Source: Lentzea sp. NEAU-D7 (lineage in GTDB: Bacteria; Actinomycetota; Actinomycetes; Mycobacteriales; Pseudonocardiaceae). Taken from it: 64,000 nt of DNA. Numbering within the stretch: position 1 is the stretch's first letter; each line of letters opens with the position of its first letter. The DNA is taken from assembly GCF_026242055.1 (NCBI RefSeq), contig NZ_JAPJDL010000009.1, positions 126,352 through 190,351 on the forward strand. The letters run 5' to 3'. The notes under the pieces were generated by a model. It made no database searches. It saw only the letters and a list, made by a program, of their open reading frames with translations, and was not told where the DNA came from. The position numbers and the translations under genes are program-made. This document shows, piece after piece, positions 49,341 to 56,248 of this stretch.

Positions 49341-49424
49341 TGTGTTCTGGCCGCAGGCTGTGTTCTGGCCGCAGGCCGCGTTCTGGCCGCAGGCCGCGTT
49401 CTGGCCGCAGGCCGCGTTCTGCGC
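49341..49424. repeat. 18-bp tandem repeat array (about 4.6 units)
   Basis: Units (TGTG or CGCG followed by TTCTGGCCGCAGGC) start at 49341, 49359, 49377, 49395 and 49413, the last incomplete. Copies 1-2 and 3-4 are identical within pairs, indicating recent stepwise duplication. Confidence 0.9.
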
Positions 49425-49444
49425 GCTGAAAGCCAGAGCACCCA

Positions 49445-49520
49445 GGCTTCCGCAGGGGTCCCCCTGAGTGCCGGGTCCCCCGCGACCCAACCTACTCAGC
49501 AGGTCTGACACCCGCGGCTG
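49445..49520 (+). repeat. Interspersed intergenic repeat, copy 2
   Basis: Same unit as 49153-49230: a GCAGGGGTCCCC arm, a variable middle, GGGTCCCCCGCG, the invariant CGACCCAACCTACTCAG, then AGGTCTGACA. The variable middle (CTGAGTGCC) differs from copy 1 while the flanks are conserved, the pattern expected of a structured element. Confidence 0.8.
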
Positions 49521-49581
49521 GGTCGAAGCAGCTCACCGAGGCAACGGGCTGCCTTCTGCGAACCGAAGAACAGAGCGTGCA

Positions 49582-49660
49582 AGCTCGCGCAGGGGTCCCC
49601 TCGCGCAGTGGCTCCCCCGCGACCCAACCTACTCAGCGGGTCTGACAGTCGTGGCGGCGT
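49582..49660 (+). repeat. Interspersed intergenic repeat, copy 3
   Basis: Third copy of the unit: GCGCAGGGGTCCCC, a variable middle, CTCCCCCGCG, the invariant CGACCCAACCTACTCAG and GGGTCTGACAGTCG. The 3' flank (GTGGCGGCGTCG) still resembles copy 1 (CGGCGGTG). Confidence 0.8.
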
Positions 49661-49743
49661 CGAGGCGGCCGACGGGAAGCGTCGGACGGTGATCTGCGCG
49701 CTGCGGGACTGACCGGCCTCGCCGCTCACCTACGATTGAGTTC

Positions 49744-50130
49744 GTGAGCGACCCGAGCAGGGACATCCGCATCGGTGACACCGAGCGTCAGCAGGCGTTG
49801 CAGGTGCTCGGTGAGCACATGAGCGCGGGCCGCATCGACATCAACGAGTACGGCGACCGGTCCGCGAAGATCACCACCGCGAAGACCCGCGGCGAGCTGA
49901 TGGCCCTGTTCTACGACCTGCCGGATCCGCGGCCGCAGTTCGTCGCGCCCGCGCCGATGTTCAACGAGCCCGCCAAGGCACCCGCGCGCCGGTGGGAGAG
50001 CGCGGTCGTGCCCGTGGTGGGCATCGCCGTGGTGATCCTGTTCTTCGCGCTGGTGAAGAACCCGCTGATCTTCCTCCTCGTCCCCGCCGTGGCGATCCTG
50101 TGGGGCCAGTGGAACGGACGCCGACGCTGA
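49744..50130 (+). CDS. DUF1707 domain membrane protein
   Basis: A 128-residue protein. Residues about 7-60 are the DUF1707/SHOCT-like domain common in actinobacteria: IRIGDTERQQALQVLGEHMSAGRIDINEYGDR, then TTAKTRGELMALFYDLP. Two closely spaced hydrophobic segments follow (AVVPVVGIAVVILFFAL and LIFLLVPAVAILWG). The domain faces the cytoplasm and its role is unknown. GTG 49744; the next gene starts inside its 3' end, so the two are coupled. Confidence 0.85.
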   Translation: MSDPSRDIRIGDTERQQALQVLGEHMSAGRIDINEYGDRSAKITTAKTRGELMALFYDLPDPRPQFVAPAPMFNEPAKAPARRWESAVVPVVGIAVVILFFALVKNPLIFLLVPAVAILWGQWNGRRR

Positions 50131-50885
50131 AACCCCTGCTGTTGCTGGACCTCGACGGCGTGCTGCGGTCCTTCCCTCCCCTGTCGGACGAGCTGGCCGC
50201 GATCGCCTTCGAGCCGTCGTTGCTGCGCCGCGCGGTCACCGGGGAGATCTCCGACGAGCAGTGGCGGCAGGCGGTCGGCCCTGACTTCGCGGCCACTTCC
50301 GGCGAGGTGATCCCCGAGGCGCTCGCGCTCGTGCGGGTGGCCCGGCGGCAGTGCTTCGTGGCGTTGCTGTCCAACGCGACCACCCGGCTGGAGGCGGATC
50401 TCGCGCTGCTCGGTCTCGACGGCGAGGTCGACGCGGTCTTCAGTTCCGCTCGGCTCGGTCTCGCGAAGCCGGATCCCGCGATCTACCGCAGGGTGCTGGA
50501 CGAGCTCGGGTACTCGACGGGCGTGTTCTGCGACGACGACGCGGAGAACGCGGCCGCCGCCACCGCCGCGGGCCTGGACGGTGTGCACGTGCCGGACACG
50601 GCGGCGTTGCGGACGGCGCTGGCGGTGCGCGGGCTGATCCCGCCGACCGTGTTGCTGATCCTGCCGGACCGCGACGAGGCCGAGGAGCTGGCGGCGTCGC
50701 TGCTGGAGGCCGGTTGGGGGCCGTGCGCCGTGCACAGGGACATGCTGGCGGGCGAGGACGACGCCGAGGACGTGGACTGGGTCATCGAGCTGACGACCGC
50801 GCCGGACGGTCTGCCGGCGTCCGCTCACCGCGGCGCGCTCGACGACCTGGCCGAGCAGCACGACGGATTCACGGGCGAGGGTTAG
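50109..50885 (+). CDS. HAD-family hydrolase with extra C-terminal domain
   Basis: A 258-residue protein. Residues about 1-165 are a HAD IA phosphatase: motif I LLLLDLDGVL with the nucleophile Asp, motif II LLSNATTRLE, motif III Lys in GLAKPDPAIY, motif IV CDDDAENAAAA. From about 170 an additional ~85-residue domain follows: TVLLILPDRDEAEELAASLLEAGWGP and GEDDAEDVDWVIELTTAP. It resembles small stand-alone actinobacterial proteins and is not part of the HAD fold. Motif I reads DxD. GTG 50109 overlaps the DUF1707 gene by 22 bp. Substrate unknown. Confidence 0.8.
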   Translation: MERTPTLKPLLLLDLDGVLRSFPPLSDELAAIAFEPSLLRRAVTGEISDEQWRQAVGPDFAATSGEVIPEALALVRVARRQCFVALLSNATTRLEADLALLGLDGEVDAVFSSARLGLAKPDPAIYRRVLDELGYSTGVFCDDDAENAAAATAAGLDGVHVPDTAALRTALAVRGLIPPTVLLILPDRDEAEELAASLLEAGWGPCAVHRDMLAGEDDAEDVDWVIELTTAPDGLPASAHRGALDDLAEQHDGFTGEG

Positions 50886-50895
50886 CCTCCTGGCC

Positions 50896-51462
50896 GTGGA
50901 GCCAGTTGAGATCAACGCGGGTGAGTACTACCTGCGCGCTTTTCGCAGCGACGACCGCATCGACGACGTGCCGGTGCTGGCCGAGGCGTTCGCGGACCCG
51001 GAGACCAAGCGGTACATGCCACGCCTGACCGGGGACGACGCGCCGTCCGCCGAGACGCTCGTGCTGCTGCTGACCGACGGCTGGGAGAAGGACTACCGCT
51101 GGTCGTGGGCGGTGTGCGAGGCCGTCACGGCGGAGGTGATGGCCGGGATCGTGATCCACAACGTCGACCACCACCTCCTCTCGGCCGAGGTGATGTGCTG
51201 GAGCCAGCCGAAGCACCGCGGCAAGGGCGTGCTGCCCGCCGCGCTGAACTCTGTGCTGGGCTGGGTCTACGGCGCGATGGAGATGCATCGGGTCACTTAT
51301 CGGCACGCGGTCTCGAACACGGCGTCACAGCGAGTCGCGGAGAAGTGCGGATTCACCCTGGAGGGTCGTCTTCGCGAGGAGGCGATAGTCGATGATCAGC
51401 GCGAAGACCAGTTGCTGTGGTCACGGCTGGCGTCGGATCCCTTCCCAGAGCAGCTACGGTGA
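50896..51462 (+). CDS. GNAT-family N-acetyltransferase (RimJ/RimL-like)
   Basis: A 188-residue acetyltransferase. The acetyl-CoA-binding core is VMCWSQPKHRGKGVLPAALNSVLGWVYGAMEMHRVTYRHAVSNTASQRVAEKCGFTLEGRLR in outline, with RGKGV as the pyrophosphate loop and the [ST]N-x2-S-x-R-V-x-E-K-x-G-F pattern of ribosomal-protein or aminoglycoside-type RimJ/RimL relatives. N-terminal FRSDDRIDDVPVLAEAFADPETKRYMPRL fits substrate binding. GTG 50896 is 10 bp after the HAD gene. Substrate unknown. Confidence 0.87.
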   Translation: MEPVEINAGEYYLRAFRSDDRIDDVPVLAEAFADPETKRYMPRLTGDDAPSAETLVLLLTDGWEKDYRWSWAVCEAVTAEVMAGIVIHNVDHHLLSAEVMCWSQPKHRGKGVLPAALNSVLGWVYGAMEMHRVTYRHAVSNTASQRVAEKCGFTLEGRLREEAIVDDQREDQLLWSRLASDPFPEQLR

Positions 51463-51468
51463 CCGGCC

Positions 51469-52056
51469 ATGCGGACCACCGGGCTCCTCATAGTCGCGTT
51501 GGCGCTGGCCGGATGCACGGCGCCGCCCCAGCAGAGTTCCCTGACCACCCCGCCGTCTCCGCCGCCGCCCTCCCCCACGACGACGCCCTCCGTGCTCGAC
51601 TTCCCGCAGCGTCCGCGCGCGCTGCCGCTCGACGGGGTCGACCCGTGCGGGGTGCTCACCGCTGACCAGCGCACGTCGCTGAGCCTCGACAACCCACCCA
51701 GCGCGTACGTCGAGCCGAGCTTCGGCGGTGCGCGGGCGTGCACGATCCGCAGCACGACGAGCGGGAACGTGGCGAGGATCGCACTCGTGCTGGTCTCGGG
51801 TGCCGACGTGTGGCTCTCGGAGAACGCCCAGGTCGACTACACCGTGAGCGCGATCGAGGGGTACACGGCGATTACTGTCCGCACACCCGACGTGAACAAC
51901 GCCTGCAACGTCGAGGTGGACGTCGCAGACGGGCAGTTCCTCGACGTGATGTTCCGGGACGGCGGCAATTCCACTGCGGTGCAACAAGATCATCTTTGCC
52001 TCGGAGCACAGCGGGTGGCAGAGGCCGCGATGGCCAGTTTGCTCCAGAAGCGCTGA
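51469..52056 (+). CDS. DUF3558-type lipoprotein
   Basis: A 195-residue cell-surface lipoprotein. The signal peptide MRTTGLLIVALALAGC has a canonical lipobox (LAGC) with Cys16 as the lipidated residue. A Pro/Ser/Thr-rich linker follows to about 45. The globular part has DPCGVLTADQRTSLSLD and GARACTIRSTTSGN, then NNACNVEVDV and DHLCLGA, four cysteines in the DUF3558 pattern. DUF3558 proteins are actinobacterial and uncharacterised. ATG 51469 is six bases after the GNAT gene. Confidence 0.85.
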   Translation: MRTTGLLIVALALAGCTAPPQQSSLTTPPSPPPPSPTTTPSVLDFPQRPRALPLDGVDPCGVLTADQRTSLSLDNPPSAYVEPSFGGARACTIRSTTSGNVARIALVLVSGADVWLSENAQVDYTVSAIEGYTAITVRTPDVNNACNVEVDVADGQFLDVMFRDGGNSTAVQQDHLCLGAQRVAEAAMASLLQKR

Positions 52057-52153
52057 CCCACACGGGCGGATGTCACTGATCGCACTCCACAGCGTTACCT
52101 TCAGTGGTTAGAGTGTCGAAGCGCTTGTAAGCACAACCGCCGGAGGTTTCACG

Positions 52154-52519
52154 ATGCCGCCAGGGGGACGCAGCGGGGCAGACACCTCGCCACCCGGCCA
52201 GCACCAGTTGAACGTGGAGCCGGAAGCGATTCCCGCGTTGCGCAACACGTTCTCGGCCGCCCTGATCAAGCTGGACAAGCAGATCGAGATGGCGATCACC
52301 GAGTTCCGCGTGCGCCCGTGGGCCGGCGACCCGGTCAGCGCCGAGGCCGCCGAGAAGTTCAACGACCGTTCGATCGCGGACGGTGACTCGGCGCTGCAGG
52401 CGCTGCTGAACTACCAGCGCCAGCTCAAGACCGCGATGGACAACCTCAACCAGATCGAGCGGCAGTACAACGTGGTCGAGGGCGACAACACCGGCATGAT
52501 GAACAAGAGCGGGTGCTGA
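52154..52519 (+). CDS. Small ESX-associated helical protein
   Basis: A 121-residue protein. After a disordered N-terminus it has two long helices (PALRNTFSAALIKLDKQIEMAITEF and DGDSALQALLNYQRQLKTAMDNLNQIERQYNVVEG) separated by VRPWAGDPVSAEAAEKFNDRS. The Trp-Ala-Gly-Asp turn resembles WXG100/PE-type substrates. ATG 52154 follows CCGGAGG. It probably pairs with the adjacent PPE-like protein as a heterodimeric type VII substrate, as PE proteins do with PPE proteins (inference). Confidence 0.75.
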   Translation: MPPGGRSGADTSPPGQHQLNVEPEAIPALRNTFSAALIKLDKQIEMAITEFRVRPWAGDPVSAEAAEKFNDRSIADGDSALQALLNYQRQLKTAMDNLNQIERQYNVVEGDNTGMMNKSGC

Positions 52520-52521
52520 CG

Positions 52522-53742
52522 ATGAGCGACCACCGCTGGCAGGGCTACAGCCACAAAGAGCTGTACGAACGCATCCACTCGGGTCCCGGCGCCTCCGCGT
52601 CGTTCGCGTCGATGGAGCGCTGGCAGGGCGTCTCGGCCGCGCTGTCCGAGATCAACGACGACCTGCACAAGGGCATCTCGCTGTCGGGCGCGAAGTGGCA
52701 GGGCAAGGCCGCCGACATGGCGCAGGCCGGCCTGAACCCGATCGCTGCCTGGGCGGACGGAGCGCGCACCGGCGCGGACGTCATGCGCTACTCGGCCGAG
52801 CTGCAGGCCGGTTACGTCTCGAAGGCCCGCGCGGACATGCCGGCGCCGGTCAAGGTGACCGCCGAGCAGCCGGGCGCCCTCGTCACCGGCCTCACGCACC
52901 TCTTCGGCGGCCAGACCGACCACGAGAAGCAGGAGGCGGCCCAGGACGCCGCCGAGCGCCGCGCCCGTGAGGTCATGTCGACCTACGCGTCGTCCACGAC
53001 GGCGAACACCTCGACGCTCGGTCAGTTCACCCAGCCGCCACAGCTGCAGATCAGCGGCACCGGCCTCACGCACGGCGGTGGTGCGCAGATCGGCACGGCC
53101 GCGGTCTGGGGCATCGGCCCCAACGGGACGGGTGGCAGCGCGACGCGTGGCCGCACCTCGTCCGGCACGCGCGGTTCCACCGCCCCGCCTCGTGGCGGCA
53201 CGCCCGCGCCGGGTTCGACGACGCGCACCACGAGCACTGGCACCGGCACCGGCGTCGGTACCGGCGCTGGTACGACGAAGGGCTCGTACACCTCGTTCTC
53301 GTCGACGGGCACCAACGGCACCGCCGGGCCTGGCGGCACGGGCACCGCGGGCGTCGGCCTGCCGGGCCAGCGCACCTCCGGCCGTCCGGGATCGACCACC
53401 GGTTCCGAGCCGAAGCAGATGGAGGACGGCGCGACCGCGGCCTCCAGCGCGGCCGCCATGGGCACGGTCATGAACCAGGGCCACGCCGCCGGCGTCTCGG
53501 GCGGGGCGGGGTCCGCGATGGGCCCGATGGGCACGGTCGGCGCCTCGAACAACGACCAGGTCCACCGCAGGGCCGTACCGATGCCGCCGGCCTTCGACCC
53601 GTTCGGCGGCATGGGCCCGCGCAAGGGGGAGGAAGAGGAGGACTTGGAGCACAAGGCCGCCGACTACCTCCGCGAGCGCGACGACATCTACGGCGTGGGC
53701 AGCTACACGCTGCCCGTGATCGGGGAGAGCACGACCGACTGA
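52522..53742 (+). CDS. PPE-like ESX secretion substrate
   Basis: A 406-residue protein. Residues about 1-130 are helical in the PPE plan (HRWQGYSHKELYERIHSGPG; SMERWQGVSAALSEINDDLHKGI; GAKWQGKAADMAQAGLNPIAAWADGA), with three W-Q-G turns. From about 160 it is low complexity: Gly/Thr/Ser/Ala-rich with repeats such as GTGTGVGTGAGTT. It ends in an acidic segment and DDIYGVGSYTLPVIGESTTD. ATG 52522 follows the preceding stop by three bases, with GAGCGGG upstream. EspG, its expected chaperone, follows with a one-base overlap. Confidence 0.82.
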   Translation: MSDHRWQGYSHKELYERIHSGPGASASFASMERWQGVSAALSEINDDLHKGISLSGAKWQGKAADMAQAGLNPIAAWADGARTGADVMRYSAELQAGYVSKARADMPAPVKVTAEQPGALVTGLTHLFGGQTDHEKQEAAQDAAERRAREVMSTYASSTTANTSTLGQFTQPPQLQISGTGLTHGGGAQIGTAAVWGIGPNGTGGSATRGRTSSGTRGSTAPPRGGTPAPGSTTRTTSTGTGTGVGTGAGTTKGSYTSFSSTGTNGTAGPGGTGTAGVGLPGQRTSGRPGSTTGSEPKQMEDGATAASSAAAMGTVMNQGHAAGVSGGAGSAMGPMGTVGASNNDQVHRRAVPMPPAFDPFGGMGPRKGEEEEDLEHKAADYLRERDDIYGVGSYTLPVIGESTTD

Positions 53743-54548
53743 TGACTCTGTTCGGCTTGGACGTCGGGGCGAGCGACACGCGCGACCCGGTGGTCATCTC
53801 CACGCTGGAGTTCGACGTCCTCTGGGAGCACCTGGGCCTGGAGACGATGCCGCTCGTCCTGAAGGTCCCGTCACCGGGCAAGACCACGGAGGAACGCAGG
53901 GCCATCGAGGACCGCGTCTGGCTCCAGCTGGGCGCGCGCGGCCTCGGCGGCCCCCGTTCCCTGGACCCGACCCTCGAGGACCTGCTGCACGTCCTGAACC
54001 GCCCGCAACAGGAGATCGACGCCCGCATGTGGCTGCACGAACGCAGCCTCCGCGTCCTGGCCGCGGGCAAGGGCCAGGCAGGCGTCCTGGCGGTCCTGGA
54101 CGGCACCCAGCTAATCCTGCGCCCGGCAGAAGCCGACGGACTCCCCCGCGAGGCCCTGACGGCCCTCCCCACCGCCCCGGCGGGCGAGGGCCACTCCATC
54201 ACCCTCCCGTCAGCAGACCTCGACGCAGCAGCAGCCTCAGCGAGCACCCCGGAAGAGCTGGAAGAAGCACTACGGGGCACCCTGCGCCCCGACGACGCCC
54301 ACACCCTGGCCGAGATGATCCGCGACGCCTCGAACCGAGGCCAGTTCGGCGCGGCGGCCCGCGACAAGTGGGGCAAACGAGTCCGCCCGGACCGCGTGGT
54401 CGCGTTCTACGACACCCCGAAGGGCCGCTACCTGCAGATGCGCAGGGCGGCAGACGGCCAGCCACCCTGGTCGACGATCACGCCGATCGACTACCGCCGC
54501 ATGCACCACCACCTGGTGGAACTGCTGGCAGAGGCCGCAGGCGCCTGA
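53742..54548 (+). CDS. ESX secretion-associated protein EspG
   Basis: A 268-residue cytosolic chaperone of the EspG family, which binds the tip of PPE proteins in the cytoplasm and holds them ready for type VII secretion. It begins with ISTLEFDVLWEHLGLETMPLVLKVPSPG, typical of the family; central LEDLLHVLNRPQQEIDARMW and the C-terminal RVRPDRVVAFYDTPKGRYLQMRRAADGQPPWSTITP also fit. The TGATG junction (53740-53744) couples it to the PPE-like gene. No EccA-E, MycP or EspI gene is within the window, so secretion must rely on a system encoded elsewhere. Confidence 0.88.
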   Translation: MTLFGLDVGASDTRDPVVISTLEFDVLWEHLGLETMPLVLKVPSPGKTTEERRAIEDRVWLQLGARGLGGPRSLDPTLEDLLHVLNRPQQEIDARMWLHERSLRVLAAGKGQAGVLAVLDGTQLILRPAEADGLPREALTALPTAPAGEGHSITLPSADLDAAAASASTPEELEEALRGTLRPDDAHTLAEMIRDASNRGQFGAAARDKWGKRVRPDRVVAFYDTPKGRYLQMRRAADGQPPWSTITPIDYRRMHHHLVELLAEAAGA

Positions 54549-54679
54549 CAAGTCCGCCCTCGCCCGGCCGGGACGGGGACGGGCGAGGGCAACCACCCGC
54601 CAAGGCACCGCACTACCGGCGCGTCGACACCCCGGCCAACCACAACGACCGCTCGCCCACGGCACGGCAGGGGCGATCG

Positions 54680-55215
54680 GCGAGCCGAGCCACCCTGCGG
54701 CCAACCACAACGGCGCAGCCGAGACGTCCCGCCACACGCAAAGGGCAACAACCAAGCCACCCCTGCCACCACGGCGACGCCGGAGGCGAGGCATTCCTCC
54801 ACACCCGAAGGGCGACGGCGGAGCCGGGCCGCTCTTTGACCAGCTTCGACGACGCGGGCGAGGCATCCCTCCGCACGCAAAGGCGACGGTAGAGCCGGGC
54901 CGCCCTTCCGCCAACGCCAACGCCAACGACGCAGGCGAGACATCCCTCCGCACGCGACGGCGACGGTGGAGCCGAGCCACCCTTCCTCTGATGGCGATGG
55001 AGATGGCGATGGCGTCCCTGCACGCGCAAAGGGCGACGACGGAGCCAGCCACCTGCTGCACCCAACCGACGCAACGGCGGAGCCGAGCGCCCCTCCACAA
55101 GACACGGGCGATGGCGAGCTGAGCACCCCTTCGGCCCACACCAATGGCGCAGCCGGGGCGTCACTCCACGCGTGAAGGGCAACGGCGAAGCCGAGCCGCC
55201 CTTCCGCCAGCGGCA
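54680..55215. repeat. Degenerate tandem repeat, period about 73 bp
   Basis: The motif GGCGAGGCATCCCTCCGCAC, flanked by AAAGGGCGACGG and GAGCCGAGCC, recurs with changes near 54725, 54785, 54860, 54932, 55008 and 55155, at 60-77 bp spacing (one double interval). Unit length and central motif are kept while other positions vary. No conserved reading frame runs through it. Confidence 0.7.
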
Positions 55216-55279
55216 ATGGCGCAGCCGAGGCGTGTGAACCTCTCAGCGCTGGTCAAGCGGTGGTGACGCAACCCCGACG

Positions 55280-55405
55280 GCGATTGGGGCTTGACCTTGA
55301 GTGGGCGGGATGCTCCCCTCATGGGCACGGCCGGGCGCTTTTCAGCCCGGCCTTTTCCGGCCGTCTCAGCATCCCGCCAGAGGCTCAAGGTCAAGCCCCA
55401 ATCGC
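55280..55405. repeat. 126-bp nested inverted-repeat element
   Basis: Perfect 22-bp arms (55280-55301 and 55384-55405; outer part GCGATTGGGGCTTGACC) enclose a second perfect 11-bp repeat (GGCGGGATGCT 55304-55314 / AGCATCCCGCC 55368-55378) and an innermost hairpin (GGCCGGGC 55329-55336 / GCCCGGCC 55345-55352 followed by TTTT). The inner hairpin looks like a terminator. No exact target duplication flanks it; CGACG occurs before it and three bases beyond it. Confidence 0.8.
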
Positions 55406-55690
55406 TATCGACGCGCAGCGGCGATGACCGGCACCGGCCCGGTACTGCCCGAGGGACCACCCACGCAAGGTGACCGGAGCGCACGGCAGGTGACCACCCC
55501 GCTGGAACCGGCGACAAGCCAACGCAAACCGACCCGCGCACTACCCCACACACGCAGAGGCGACCCACGGCAGGCGACCACCCAGCTGCGAAACGCGATG
55601 AACGCCCGCAAACGAGCCGGCGCAGCACTACCCCGCCAGCCCAGGCACCAGCCAAGACGCCCAGCTCAAGCCCAAGCCCTCAACAACCCG

Positions 55691-56140
55691 TCAGGGCCCG
55701 ATCCCCTGACAAGGCCGGGTCCGCAGGTCGTTGACGTAGTCATCAGGCGCCCCAGCAGCCTCAGCGGCGTCCGCGACCACCCCGATGTACCGGGCAGACG
55801 GCAGCCCGCCCTCATAGGCGTCCAGCACGTAGAGCCAGGCCACGACAGACCCCTCCAGGGTCTGCACCCGCAGCCGGATCTTCTTGTAGAGCCCGAGCGC
55901 GCCCTCCCACCGGTCCAGCCGCGACTCATCGCGCGGGGACACGTCGTAAAGCACGCAGAACGTCTGGTGGTCTGGCTCCTCGACGATCGTCGCGAGGGCG
56001 CCCTCCCAGCCGAGGTCCTCGCCACCGAACGTCATGCGCCAACCAACGAGCCAGCCGGTCCCCGCGAGCGGGGAGTACGGGGCTCGCTCCATCATCTGGT
56101 TCGGATCCATGTTCGACCCGTACGCGGCATAGAGCGGCAC
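55691..56140 (-). CDS. Gamma-glutamylcyclotransferase-like protein
   Basis: A 149-residue protein of the GGCT/AIG2 fold. N-terminal PLYAAYGSNMDPNQMMERAP is the substrate-binding YGSN loop, and GWRMTFGGEDLGW and SPRDESRLDRWEGA contain the usual acidic residues; the catalytic Glu is probably in the latter (RWEG). Such enzymes cyclise gamma-glutamyl amines to 5-oxoproline; the substrate here is unknown. GTG 56140 is the start and the divergent lpdA begins 109 bp away. Confidence 0.85.
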   Translation of the reverse strand: MPLYAAYGSNMDPNQMMERAPYSPLAGTGWLVGWRMTFGGEDLGWEGALATIVEEPDHQTFCVLYDVSPRDESRLDRWEGALGLYKKIRLRVQTLEGSVVAWLYVLDAYEGGLPSARYIGVVADAAEAAGAPDDYVNDLRTRPCQGIGP

Positions 56141-56248
56141 GTCCGACAGCGTAGCGACACGGCGATCAGCTTTCGGTACTGACGACACGGTCGATTCGGT
56201 CAACGCGTACGGTTGTGCCGGCCGACAAGCACGCAGAAGGGACTGATC

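Larger units (their letters stand above)
49146..49743. other. 598-bp non-coding region built of repeats
   Basis: No credible gene between accA3 and the DUF1707 gene. It contains three copies of a ~77-bp interspersed repeat and one array of an 18-bp tandem repeat, annotated separately. The leftover DNA between them (49231-49340, 49521-49581, 49661-49743) shows nothing further; any promoter for the next gene lies in the last part. Confidence 0.75.
54549..55690. other. 1.14-kb repeat-rich non-coding region
   Basis: No convincing gene between the EspG and GGCT-like genes. Open frames exist on both strands but their translations are repeats of Arg/Ala/Gly/Pro/Ser without domain character. The first part (54680-55215) is a degenerate ~73-bp tandem repeat, then a 126-bp inverted-repeat element (55280-55405), both listed separately. 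The remainder (55406-55690) shows nothing recognisable. Confidence 0.7.

Noticed and set aside
49200..49511. Minus-strand frame with a QNAACG hexapeptide repeat
   Set aside because: The repeat comes from the 18-bp minisatellite and the rest from the intergenic repeat. There is no ribosome site or homology to a protein family.
49153..49660. Possible CRISPR array because of three repeats
   Set aside because: Repeats are about 77 bp, unevenly spaced (292 and 137 bp between starts), and there are no cas genes.
54491..55216. Minus-strand frame of about 240 codons in the repeat region
   Set aside because: It reads only the degenerate repeat; the repeat copies are not kept in one frame and encode no domain.
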